A stretch of DNA of 64,000 nt from NCBI GenBank assembly GCA_907165065.1, contig OU015524.1:620001-684000 (forward strand), given 5' to 3'. A model generated the notes under the pieces. That model had not been told where the DNA came from, searched no databases, and saw only the letters and a list, made by a program, of their open reading frames with translations. The stretch comes from Caprimulgus europaeus. Its lineage: Eukaryota > Chordata > Aves > Caprimulgiformes > Caprimulgidae. Positions 38,301 to 50,300 of this stretch are shown piece by piece. Every line of letters starts with the position of its first letter. The stretch's first letter is position 1. The translations under genes and the position numbers were made by a program.

Positions 38301-41300
38301 AATAGAACATAAATAATTGTGGAGGAATCTTTTTCTAAATATATATTTCAGAGAAATGATGCTTTATCTAGTAGTTTGAATTTGCAAGTACTCTATGCTC
38401 TAATGCACATGTCCACATGAATTGTCATTTGAATCATCAGTTTGTAAACACTTGAGAATCTTACCCGCAGCACTGCATTGCTGTGTTGTGCTCTCTGTAT
38501 TAAGTATGGATATGTGGGTGGAAGTTTCATATTTGATGAAGGCTTCAGCAGTCTTTTCCTGAATCATGTATATCAGTCTTAGATTACTGCTCCATTGGTC
38601 AGTTTTTCAGTTTTTCCTTAGGGACAAACTGGCTTCTGAAGACTTTGTTTGTTTTGGTTTTGTTTTTTAAATTAGATATGTCTCTGCCAGAGTTGTTGCT
38701 GTCCTTAACTTCTGATTCTAGGGCAAGCTATATTCATTGGTAGCAACTGCCAACCTAAAGGTTAATTACTGAGCTGGTTTGCCTCCTTTTATCGCAGAAA
38801 AAGAGGTGATGTCTGTGTTCTGTTCTGTGGTTAAACTGTATGCTGAGAATATCATTGTCTAAATCTGAGGTTTTTCATGATTAAAGCTTTTTCTGCTTTG
38901 ATGGCCCTTCTCACAGTAGAGAGAAAGTCAGCTGCTTCCCTGGACACCATGACTCCATACAGTAGAGGAGATGCAGTTAGCACAGATGTCCCTTTGCTGG
39001 ATTGTGCCAGGTCACTGGAGTGACTGTGCTGTGCTCACAGGTCCTGCAGGCCTGAGTGTCCTGAAGAGCAGGGTTGGTTTGGGCACAGATGTGTGTGGTA
39101 GCAGGTCTGTAAGCCCACTAAGCAGGGAGTCACCTTGTTCTTCCAGTGTTAAATGTTCATGCTGCTTCCAAGTAGTAGTGACTGACAGGACAGAAGCTTT
39201 TTAGGGAGAGACCAGACAGTGTTTTTGAAGATCGTTTGATAAAGATTGTGACTGGTTAGACTTTTGGGAGACTGTCAGTTAGCAATAATGTATTTGTGCT
39301 GTCTGCATAGTGGCATTGGGTCCTAACCTCTGCCTGGCACTGCAGTTACTAGTTTGGTGTCTTGTTTTATAAGAAAAATTTTGTTTTCAAGTTGGCAGAT
39401 AGAGGAAGCAAATTCAGGATACCTATGCAGAGAATACACACCATTAAATAGTCAATAATATTCCTTTTACCCTTCCTTTTAGAACATTAGTTCTTTTGAG
39501 TGAGTGAGTTAGTGTTGTTGGATTCCTTAAAACAATGTGGTTCTGTTTCTCACTGTGCTGTGCCTGAGAAATTACTGAAAATCTAGTGCTGTTTTACATG
39601 GTGAATATCTGATGTTGGCCAAGCTGTGTCAGATTATCCATAAGAAAATTTTATTGTAGCAAAAAGCTGTGAAGAAAACTATTTTATAGTAAACAATATT
39701 TTATATGGTATTGTGTATTAGAAAATAATGTAATTAATTAACACTAATAAACAGTATTTTCTAGTATGTTTTGGTTTTAGGATAAGGAGACTGGTAACTC
39801 TTTCCTAACTTAGGAAATTATAACTGACACATCTGAAGTCATGCAGAGGATTAGGCCAGCTGTGTGTAAGCATATACAAGGCAAGTGGCTGAATGTGTTC
39901 TCAAGGGCGTCATCTTTGTGAAATGTGATCACCAAGACTGAAAATGGCTGTCTTGGGTGCTGCTCTGAAACTTTATATTCGTGAATCAGACCAGACTGTA
40001 GATGGAGGTGAGAACTTTTGCTGAAGGTCTGTTTTATTTTCAGATCTCTGCAATCCATTCTAATGGAGAAAAAAATATTTTTTTAACCAGGAAACAGTTA
40101 AAAGACATTTCAGAACATGTTCTATTTACAATTTTTTTTCTAATAGTTTAGCAATATTCTTGTATCTCATATTTGAAAAATATGTGGAAACTAGGCTCTC
40201 TGTGACCACACTTTCTGGTCTGTTTATTGTTAGTTATAATTTTTGAGCCAGTATTTTAAGAGTATCTGGAAAACCAGTGTTTTAAGTACAGGTTTAAACA
40301 CTGAGGTTAACACTTGGATTTCAGAAGTGCCCAGCACCTCTTTGCTGAGGGATTTACAGCTTTTGTAAAGTTTGTACGCTTTGCAAATGCCTGTGTGAGT
40401 ATTGTGTACTCTGCAGGAAGGGATGTAAGGTACTTCTGAGTGCCTAAGCAATTATTCTGTTAAAATATCTCTGAATGTAGTGGATTTCAGAGATCTGCAT
40501 TTTTAAAGATCCTTTACTTTTGGCTGTTGCATTACTAGCAAACGAGCCCTGCACCTTTACATTGACTAGAAAAAACACTAAAACGAATTTGCTGAAATTA
40601 CATTTTCCTTTGTAGAGCACATTGCACTGCAAAAGTTGGCTTCTAATGAAACTTTTTGAGTTGCCACTTGAATGATTTTTACAATACTCTGAGCATCAGT
40701 TGTGTGAGTAACAGCTTGAAACAAACAATTGTTTTAAAACATCACAGATCATCCTCTGATGTTGTGTTGGGGGAAAGGAGTCGGTATTTAGTAATATTTG
40801 AGTGTCCAGCTGAAAGACAGAACTGCAGTACTGACACGGGAGTTACACAGAGCATTTGCATGTGTTTTCTGGGAAGTGTGGAGTTCTTGCATTTTAACCT
40901 GATTCACCACATCTATAGATGTGTGCAGATTAATTCAGGATATGAAGCAGGTATCGTTGGCTCTAGAATGTTAATACTTGGATGGAAGAGGAATCTTTTG
41001 AAAATACTGATAGTTCTTTAACAAAAAATCCTTAATACTGGAGCTGCTTACAAAAAACCCTACCTTGTTATGTTACTTACACAGTAAGTAACAGTACTTA
41101 CACTTACACAGTAAGTGAAAATAGATTATGAAATAAATGTAATAATTCTTTGTGCTTTAAAACAGTGAAGAATTCAGTGTTTCTACCAGGCTACCAGCAA
41201 AGCCTTGTGAAGAAAAACATTTAGCAGGTATTATTTCTAGCCAGTTAGCGTGTTGGTGAGTCCAGGCGGCGGTGCCAGGCTGATGGGACACTTTTGATTG

Positions 41301-44300
41301 TGCTGGAAGCAGAGGAAGCCTCGAGCCTGGTGGCAGCTGGGGAGCAGAGCACAAAAAAGGCAACTCCAGTGTGAGGTTGGAGGAACCGCTGTGGCCAGAG
41401 CTCAAGGAAACTCAGGCTGCTGTGATGAGTCACAGGCAAGCTCTGCCTCCAGTGATGTAAACAAAGCTTGATCCTCCTTGTTTTGCTCAGTGATGTTATC
41501 ACCCTGTTTACACTCTTGTGGACTTGGACCTCCTTGGATTTCCTAGTGTTTTCATCTCTGTCTTGGTCTCCTGAGCTTGTCTTGTGAAATTCTGTCTGCT
41601 ACTGCCACCATCAGACCTTCCAGCTCAGAAACCTTCACTGTACCTGAACTATCCTGTGCCTTGTGTTTCCAGGATAGCTGCAGATGCTCGTGTGGGCACT
41701 GGTTGTCTGTGAGGAGCCCTCAGAGAAGAAAGAAGGAAGGATTTTGTTCCAGCTCTCATAAATTCATTCAGTACTCTGTTCTTCAGCGATAGCTATGTGA
41801 AATTTTAAGAAAGCCTGTTGTTAAACACTGAGGAAAAAGGGACACATCTGTCATAGATGAGGACTGTTGTATATACACACTTGGGGAGGAAATCTGAACA
41901 AATCCTGAGTAGGATATTATTGAAATTTGCTGTTTATTACATAAATGTGTGCTGTTTTCATTTTTAAAAAATTGAAATCAAAGGAACCCCCAGAAGACCT
42001 GTGTGGTTTCTTGGGTAAGTTCAGCCCAGGCAGACAGAGTCAGAAGCAATGGTGACTGTGAATTGAAGGAAGAAAGAATAGACAAAACTGTGCATATCTA
42101 AGACTTATACTGTAGTAGATTAATATCTGATTTTATATTTTTATTATTTTATTTTTAAAGCTATTTTATTAAGACAAAGATGCTATTGAAATACAATTTT
42201 TTTTAAAGTGCATAAGCTTTTTAAATTACAGCTTGTGTAAAGGATTTTAAAGGTAGGTGAGGTGCTTCCAGTATGTTTAAGAAAGAAATAAGGAAATTGT
42301 TCTGATACGAAATTCTCATAGTTATGAAACACTGATCCAGCAGATGCTGTTTTTATTGATATACATTCATTATGAAAACAGGCTTTTCTGCTTATGAACT
42401 GTTAAAGGAAACTTTCCTTTTTCTGTATTGACTTTGATTTTTCTTTATTTTCTTCTCCAAGTATTCTCATCCATGGTGTGCCTGTTGCCAGAAACAGTGT
42501 TGGATGAGATTGGTGTTTGGTCAGCTTTTGGCAGAGACACTGATTTCCTCAGTACTGTTCTTTGACTTGTTTTTTTCCCCCCACAAGAGTTTAACCTCTC
42601 TCAGATCTCCAGGGCTGGCAAACCCTTTGCTGGAACGTTCAAAGGTTTGGAATGAGTCATTTGTACTCTTACTTGTAGTCGAAACTCCTGCTAAACATCT
42701 GTACCTGGACTGTGTATTGCAGTTGAACTGGAATTGACTATGAGCTGTGAAACTGGATGTGTGTACATGTGGAAAAAGATTATTAACGTTTTCTAAGTGT
42801 GAAGATTCTTCTTGAATGGCATAATTAAGGCATTTGTCGCTTTGCTACAGTTCAGCAAAACACAAAAAACATTCTTGAGAAATATTCTTATGTGCCTCTC
42901 CAGCCTCTTCCCTTCCCATCATCTGATTCTTGTCTTTATCTTCCATAATCTTGACCTCCTCAACTATGATCTTGAAAAGAAGAAATATGAATTAGTGCTT
43001 TATTCTTTCTTAAGCATTGCTGGCTTGTAACTTTAAGTATCTGGTTAATTGTTTACGTCCTGATTTGCAAAAATGGTCAGTGCTGTGTTCTGATATTTGG
43101 AGTTTTCTTAAGTGTGTGTTAGAAATGCTTCAAAACTTACAGTTCCCTAACTCAAGTGAGAAGAGATTCAGCTGTGCTAATGCTTCTTTCATTTTTCTCC
43201 AGTGGGATTTTGTGAAATTACAGAACTATGGAGTATTTTGGGTTGCTTGGGAGGCTTTAATCTGTCAACTTGAGCCAGTGCTAGCCTTTCTATTAATATT
43301 GGAAGTGAGGCTTCACTGATCTGAGAAGAGGATAACAGTGCATTATATAAACTATAAATAAGACTTTCAATTTGCTGTTTAGTTGTTGTAAAGTTAACTT
43401 TTTTAAAGAAATAATACATATGTGTCTTTTATTCTTGTTTTTTCCAGTAGGAAACAGTTCTAATAGTAACCCTCACAGAACTTATTTCAGGGTTTCCCAG
43501 CATGAGTTCTAGATGCAAATACAATCTTCTGATTTCAAAAACAGATGAATTGTGAGGGATTTGCCTTAATAAAATAATGGCCAAGTACTTGAGAGATGTT
43601 GTGATTTCTGAGTCCAGGTAAGGAAGCAGGAGAGTTGTGGTTGGACCAGGACTTAATTTTCAGCGTGGCCAATAAAAGCAGAGAGAGACTGATGTCCTGG
43701 CTGGACAAGTCCTTACAGACATTATTGCAATAGAGGTATAAATTGCATCTACTCATACATTCATTTTACATTGGAAAATGTCTTCACATGTGCAGTGTGA
43801 CAAGCCATGCTGAGTGGTTTTGTGCTTTTTCAAATGCTTATGCTGTGAGGATTTTTTTAGGGTATGAACTCCTCCTAGGTGAGCTGCAAGTCTGGATGAG
43901 AGCTCGCAGTGAAAATGAGATTCCCATGTTAGCAGCTTGCCAAGGTGCTGGCGCTGCACTGAACTGTAGCGGGTCTGACAAGTGTAGGGTGGCAGGGCAG
44001 GGAGCAAGGGTGGGTGGTGCCACCCATTTCAGAGACTGACTGACTCCATTTACAGCTCAGAGATCTTGAGAAAAATGGAAACCAAGGAGTTTGTGTGGAC
44101 AGACAGAGTTGGCAAATACCTTCAGTATGGTGCTGGGAAGAAGCATTTCGTGCCAGCAGAACTCGTAAGCAACTGTTTGGGCCAATTGCCAGCAGAGCTC
44201 TGCTTCGCCATCCTCTGTTAATGCCGTTGTCTGTCCGTGTGATGGTTGTGCTCCACATACAGCTCACCACATGGTGCTGCGGCTCCCTTGGCCTCACCCA

Positions 44301-47300
44301 GAGGGACTCTGCGCGGCGGTGCCGACAGCAGTGTGCGCTTGAGCCGCGGTGCAGTGTCCTGCTGTTAAGGACACACACCTTCAGTCATGTCCTAGGCTTC
44401 CACGTCACCTGGTGGAGAAAGGAATGTGGCTTTACTGCAGTCGAGAGCCTAATAAACTGAAATACCAAACTGCATACTGGAAACTGAGGAATCGGCCTCT
44501 GCCACTGCTGTTCAGCCTTTTTTTTATAGCCCTTGCGGCAGAATCGGATCTGTCACTTGCTGGCACAGCAAAGGGGAGATCGTTCTGGGAGTATTGACCC
44601 TTTTTTGCCCTCTGCCTCTACAGTTGCAAGCAGTTACCAGGACTGACCAACTGCAGAATGTCAGAATTTACTCTTCAGGCAAAATAAGTCTTGGCAGAAA
44701 ATCACCTTTTGCCTCTGGACTTTGAGCATGCTCTCTCCAGTCCGTTCTGAAGTACTGCTGTTGGGTCTGTCTCTGGGTTTGTGTCTGGTTGGTTTTCAGA
44801 CAGGGATATAGAGAAGTTTAAGTGGAAGTTGTTCCTGCTTTGGTAGAGGCTCAGGTCTCTGAATGGGCTGCAGTATCCAGAGGTCCAGCTCTGCGTGCTG
44901 GCTGCCCTGACGGACTGAAGGACTAAGCGCTGGTCTTATGCCGTGCTGCTACAAAAGCCTAAGAGGGTATTAGTGTGGTGTAAAGGGGATCAGGTGGGGT
45001 GTGTGCCTTGTTAAGAAACAGGTTTTTACTGTTGCAGTAAGGGCACTAAATGGAGCTAGGTAATGTGGAGGAGACTGTTGGTGTTAGGACAGAAATTAGA
45101 ATTGGGAGTTTGAAAGCTCCAGCACATGTAAGAGATGTTGGTTGTGGTTTGCTGTATGTGGCCACTTTCTAGGACTTCCTGAGAACCTCAGTTCCTCCTT
45201 CACACCCAAACAGGGTCAGCAGTTGGTGAAGTAACTTCGGTCTTGTGAATCAAGCTGCTGATAGGGAATTTTCAGGTTGTTACAGGAAAATTTGTCAAGC
45301 TTTTCAGCAGTAACAGTGTACAAGATTTTATTTTTTTTAGTGGTGTTTATGGATTCACAGATTTAGTCTGTTCCTGGCAGAACCAGAGGTGTAGAGCAGG
45401 GTATATGCTTTAACTGAGATGGTCTTTAAATGTTAAGAGGGCAGATGAAGTGGTAGTGCTGCACAACCTGAATCTGCTTTAATTTCTGGGACAAAAAAAA
45501 GTATGCAGGTCCTGACTACAAGTGTGTCTGGTTTCTGTTTGAAATGGAGAAAAAAAAAATCTCAGGTCTGTCTGGGTGATGTTTTGAGTAGGTGAGTGAC
45601 AACTGGCCAAGAGTGGGACTGTGTTAACCTGCTTACCTTGGCATATATCCCAGGAGACCTCGTATGTTTGGTGTGCTGAAGGAGCACTTGTTCTGCTAAT
45701 AGGTTTACTAATGTAATTGCCTTTCTAACTTCTGTGTTAGTCTGGTGTAAACATATTTTGCTAGCCCCTTCACAGAGAACTCGGTCTCGTTTAATTTCTT
45801 CATACCTGGTATCTGTAAGAGCTGTCTGACTAAGAACTAGCTAAGCACCCTCAATCCTGAGAAGTGTTGTGTCAGCATGTGCTATTCAGTGAGTCACAGG
45901 GCTAGCTACCTGTATTATGGCTGGTGCAGGGAGGAAAAAAGGTAAGGTTTATTTAAAATAAAATTAAAAGGCTTGTGTTTGTACTCAGAACTTGACCTTA
46001 TCTTTATAATCTTCCTCAAGAGTGTTTAATAGTTGCAATGAAGGAGGAGAAATTCCAGTAGGAAAGCAGTGAAATGTGCACTCTGTTTGACTGGCAAAGG
46101 CTTACTGAAGCGCTTCTGAGAACAGATGTGGTTTTTTTCTTTTCCTTTCAGTTGATGCTGATGAGATAAAACGACTAGGAAAGAGATTCAAGAAGCTTGA
46201 TTTGGACAACTCTGGTTCTTTGAGCGTGGAAGAGTTCATGTCTCTACCTGAACTGCAACAGAACCCGTTGGTGCAGCGAGTAATAGATATATTTGACACA
46301 GACGGGAATGGAGAAGTGGACTTCAAAGGTAAGGTGCAGTGCTGTGGTCCCGGGAATTCACTGGAATTCCTGGAGCCTTGGAATCTAAATTTTGCTTCAA
46401 CTGAGAAAGAAGGGTGAAGAAAACTCGTTAATCAAATTAAGGTGCTCACTCCTAGTGAAAGTGAGTGCCAGTAACAGTAATGTCTCTGGCGCGCTCGGGC
46501 AGCGCACTGTGGGTTGAAATGCTTAACAGTAGATTGTTCAGAAATCTCTGCAGGGTGCTGGGTTGGCACTGCTCTCCTGAGGTGCACTCGTTCAGACTCG
46601 TGGTTGTGCAGTCTGAAGTGTCTTCTTAGGCTGAAGAGACTGTGAAAAAAGTGAGGTGGACTGTAAGTGGTGTGTCTGTGCATAAATTGTGTGTGTCCAA
46701 ATGTTTGAGTTCTCTATTGGAGTATTTTGAAAATAGTTTTCTAAATTGTGAAAGTGGTCCAGACTTTCCTGTTGCTTCTTCCTTTGCAGGATTCATTTTA
46801 TGATCTTAGTTAGATGATTCAAGCAAAAACCAAAAGTTTTGATTTAGCACATTCCTCCAAAATTTTACTTATTTTAAATATGATTAAAAGGGCCAGCAGG
46901 TTAAAAATCTTCATTACTAGTTTATGTTAAAACAGGCACTGACCTTAGAAGTGATAATGTCTGTACCTTCTGTTCGAGGGGAATACTTTTATCTCTTATT
47001 GCTCATGACTAGAAAAGGTTAATCTGTGTTTCTCAAGATTTTTTTTAATTGGAGAAAGTGATTGAATCTCACTGATATTGACAAGCTGACTCTTCAAATA
47101 AAATGGGAACATGCAAAAGCTGCCAACCTTGACAAAACTCTTTACATTTCTGTAGGGAGAATTACAGTGTAATCAGAATGCTGAGTTTTTGAGACTTCTT
47201 TGGTATTGGCTCCCAAAGCACTAAATACTGTATATAACTGTCTAAAATTCCCTGTGACAAGTAGGCAGTGATGAAAGATGGTGGTGCATTGTGTGTGACA

Positions 47301-50300
47301 CTGAGCTCTGATTAATATAATTACCAGGAGTTGTTCGTCTTGGGTGGGAAAAGGAGGTTGTCAGAAACAATTTTCCATAGTAAAATGATGCTGCTGCAGT
47401 AAGTAGCAGTGAATCCTGGTGTTGTCATCTGGCCAAGCTGGAGTCATTTAATTTATTTCTGTCTGTCTCAGGGGGAAGCTCGAAGGAAAGGTTTTAAACT
47501 GAAGGAGGATGGGTTGAGGTTGGATATAAGGAAGATGTTTATTATGTGAGCGGTGAGGCACTGGCCCAGGTTGCCCAGACAAGTTTTGAATGCCCAGTCA
47601 CTGGATGTGTTGAAGGCCAGGTTGGGTGGCACTTTGAGTGACCCATCCAGTGGAAGGTGTCCCTGCCCATGGCAGGGGGTTGGACTGGATGATCTTTGAA
47701 GGTCTGTTCCAACCCAAACCAGTCTGTGATGCTAGGAAAAGGAAAATTAACAGCCTGAGGAAACTTGTGTTCTTTTCTTCAGAGACCTAAACAGGTTTTT
47801 TAGATTAATGCTTAAGCATATTGGTAAAAAAAAAAAAAAAACAAGCAAAAAAAACCCCCAAAACCCAAACAAAAAAAACAAGAAACCCAGACCAAAGATG
47901 AAGTTATCAGTCAAGCATTTTATTGATAAATCATAGGATTTCAACCCAGTGCTGTATTGCTATCCCTCTGTATTCTTGCAGTTGTGCACTGTTGTCATTT
48001 TTACCACCCAAAGCTCCAAGTCTTCCAGTTACAGGATCCCATCCAGACACATCACATCCCAGGGCTTTATTTTTGTGGCAGCTCAATAGTTTGCTCCAGG
48101 GATAACGACTTCATATTAAACAATGCAAAATTTTCTTTTTACCCTATTTCTTACAGAAAAATATCTTTTTAGGAATTTGTTTTAGGTGTAGTTCTTGCTT
48201 TAAGTTGAGAAAGAGCTGGACAATTAGAATCCTCACTGGAGTAGCTTTAGTAAAGATCTCAGTGGAGTTTTATACCAGGTTCTGGTGAAAGTCTAGTAAC
48301 AAAATTACTGAGATCGTGGTGTGAACGAGTCTGTTCATTGAGCGCATTACGGGACTGACGTCCTTCCCACTAAAGAACATTAAAGTGTCACAGTACATGG
48401 ACACTTAGGTGTACAAGGTAGGCAGTATGTTAAAGATTTTTAGGGTAATTTGGATTTTTTTAATATAATTTTCAAAAATTTCCTAATGTTTATTTCCTTG
48501 ATTTATTAAGAAATACACTTTTTGTAAATGTTTTTCTTGTGTTCTTTAGAATTTATAGAAGGAGTCTCCCAGTTCAGTGTCAAAGGAGATAAGGAACAGA
48601 AGTTGAGGTGTAAGTATTTTGATTTTCTTTAATAAAATTTTTTTGATCCTCAAACATGTGCTTTGGTAGTTAACACTGAGAAATCAGCAAGTCCAGAGTC
48701 TTCTAGAAATGGGAACTCGGGAAGGGAGATTGTAGCTTTTTGGCACACACTGGCACTTGTGGGAAGAGTTTGGCAGCACTCTTTGGTGAGGAGTGTTTGA
48801 GGAGGTTCCCTCCTGGATAGCTTCAGTTGCTTCTCATTTTTTAGAGAAATAAAAGGTAAGGATCCTTAGCCTCAGGACTGTGCAGCAACGTGCTTTGCCC
48901 TATGGCAGCGTAAGAACAGCGTTGATTTTTTTGCTGCTAGAGTAGAACGGCACTAAATTCTTGTGTGAGAACTGCAGACGTGTAGGAACACGACATGACT
49001 GAAGCTTTTGGAGTGGGGAGGGATAGGATCAGTCATTCGGTGCCCAGGATATAATAAGGGTTCAGGAAAGAAACCTGCCCTACTGAAATGTGTACAGGTA
49101 AATTCAGTCTGGAGGCCAGATTGTTTGCAGCAAAGTAACCGGGTGGGATTTGGGTTTGTCTGTTCCCTGAGTTTTTTGTAATTTTTTTCTTGCAAGTGAT
49201 CCGCTGCCCGGGCTGTTCACTTGCAGTGGGGGAGGTTTCCCGTTGGGGGTGTGTAGGGTTCTGTTACTGGTGGTGCTGGCACAGTCCTGATGGACCTTCC
49301 TCAGGCGAGCGCTTCCAGGCAGGTTCGACAGCAGCACCGTTCCGTGGTGTTGTTTGTGATGCTTTGTGTTTTCCAGAATGAAACAGAAAAGCTGGCAGAA
49401 ATCTCACTGGAAAGGCAGTGTTTTAGTCAGTGTGTGGCAGACGGTGCCATCACGTACCCTTAGCGCACATGAGCGCAGATGGCTCTTCTCCAGCCACGTC
49501 TCTTACTGAGTTTGACATGTACCATTTTACTTCTGCAGTTGCTTTTCGCATTTACGATATGGACAAAGACGGTTACATCTCAAACGGAGAGCTCTTCCAG
49601 GTGCTGAAGATGATGGTTGGGAACAATCTCAAAGACACTCAGTTACAGCAAATTGTAGATAAAACCATAATTAATGCAGATAAGGATGGTGATGGAAGAA
49701 TATCCTTTGAAGAATTCTGTGCTGTAAGTAACCTCTATAGAAAACTTTGATTATTTGGAATGTAAAAAAAGGAGGGAAAATGGTAACCAGCATAAAGGGC
49801 GAGGCTATAAAAGCAGAGTGATTTCTCTGAGGTGGCAGCAGTCGCCCTTTGACACAGCGTTGTTGTAGGTGGCCCTTCTGCCTTACGGCTCCTGGCAGAG
49901 CAGCGTGGTGTGTGGCCTGTGAGCAGGTCCTGAATCGGTTCCTTCGGGACGCAGACCTGGAATCTCGCGTGCCTGAAGGTTGTTTCCCTCAGAGCACAGC
50001 GACTTAAAGTCCTCTCTGTCATTTTGTGACATACTAAAGACAAGATCCATCCTAATTGTTTGTGTATAGACAGCTATGCCAGCCGCACACAAAGGCAGAT
50101 GCTGGCTTCCAGTCTGTGTGCTGGTGGGAATTAGCAGCTGGAAAGATGAGTTGGGAGTGGCTGGCTTGTAGGAGGCCGCTTGTCCTTGTTTTTGGGGAGA
50201 TGCTCCAAGCCACTGGGAAGGTGTAAAACCAGAGCTGATCACAGCAGGTGTCTCTGATAAAAAGTGTCGCTGTCAGGGGTGGTGCCTGGAGGGGAGAGAC

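Larger units (their letters stand above)
46329..48549 (+). other. PPP3R1: PPP3R1 intron 3
   Basis: 2.2 kb, GTAAGG to TTCTTTAG. It contains a CR1 3'-end fragment in sense orientation at about 47475-47733 and an A-rich simple repeat at 47826-47884. Nothing coding was recognised. Confidence 0.95.

Noticed and set aside
47826-47884. A-rich tract as the tail of a processed pseudogene
   Set aside because: The sequence just upstream is the 3' end of CR1 plus about 90 bp of unmatched intron with no coding remnant, so it is called simple repeat.
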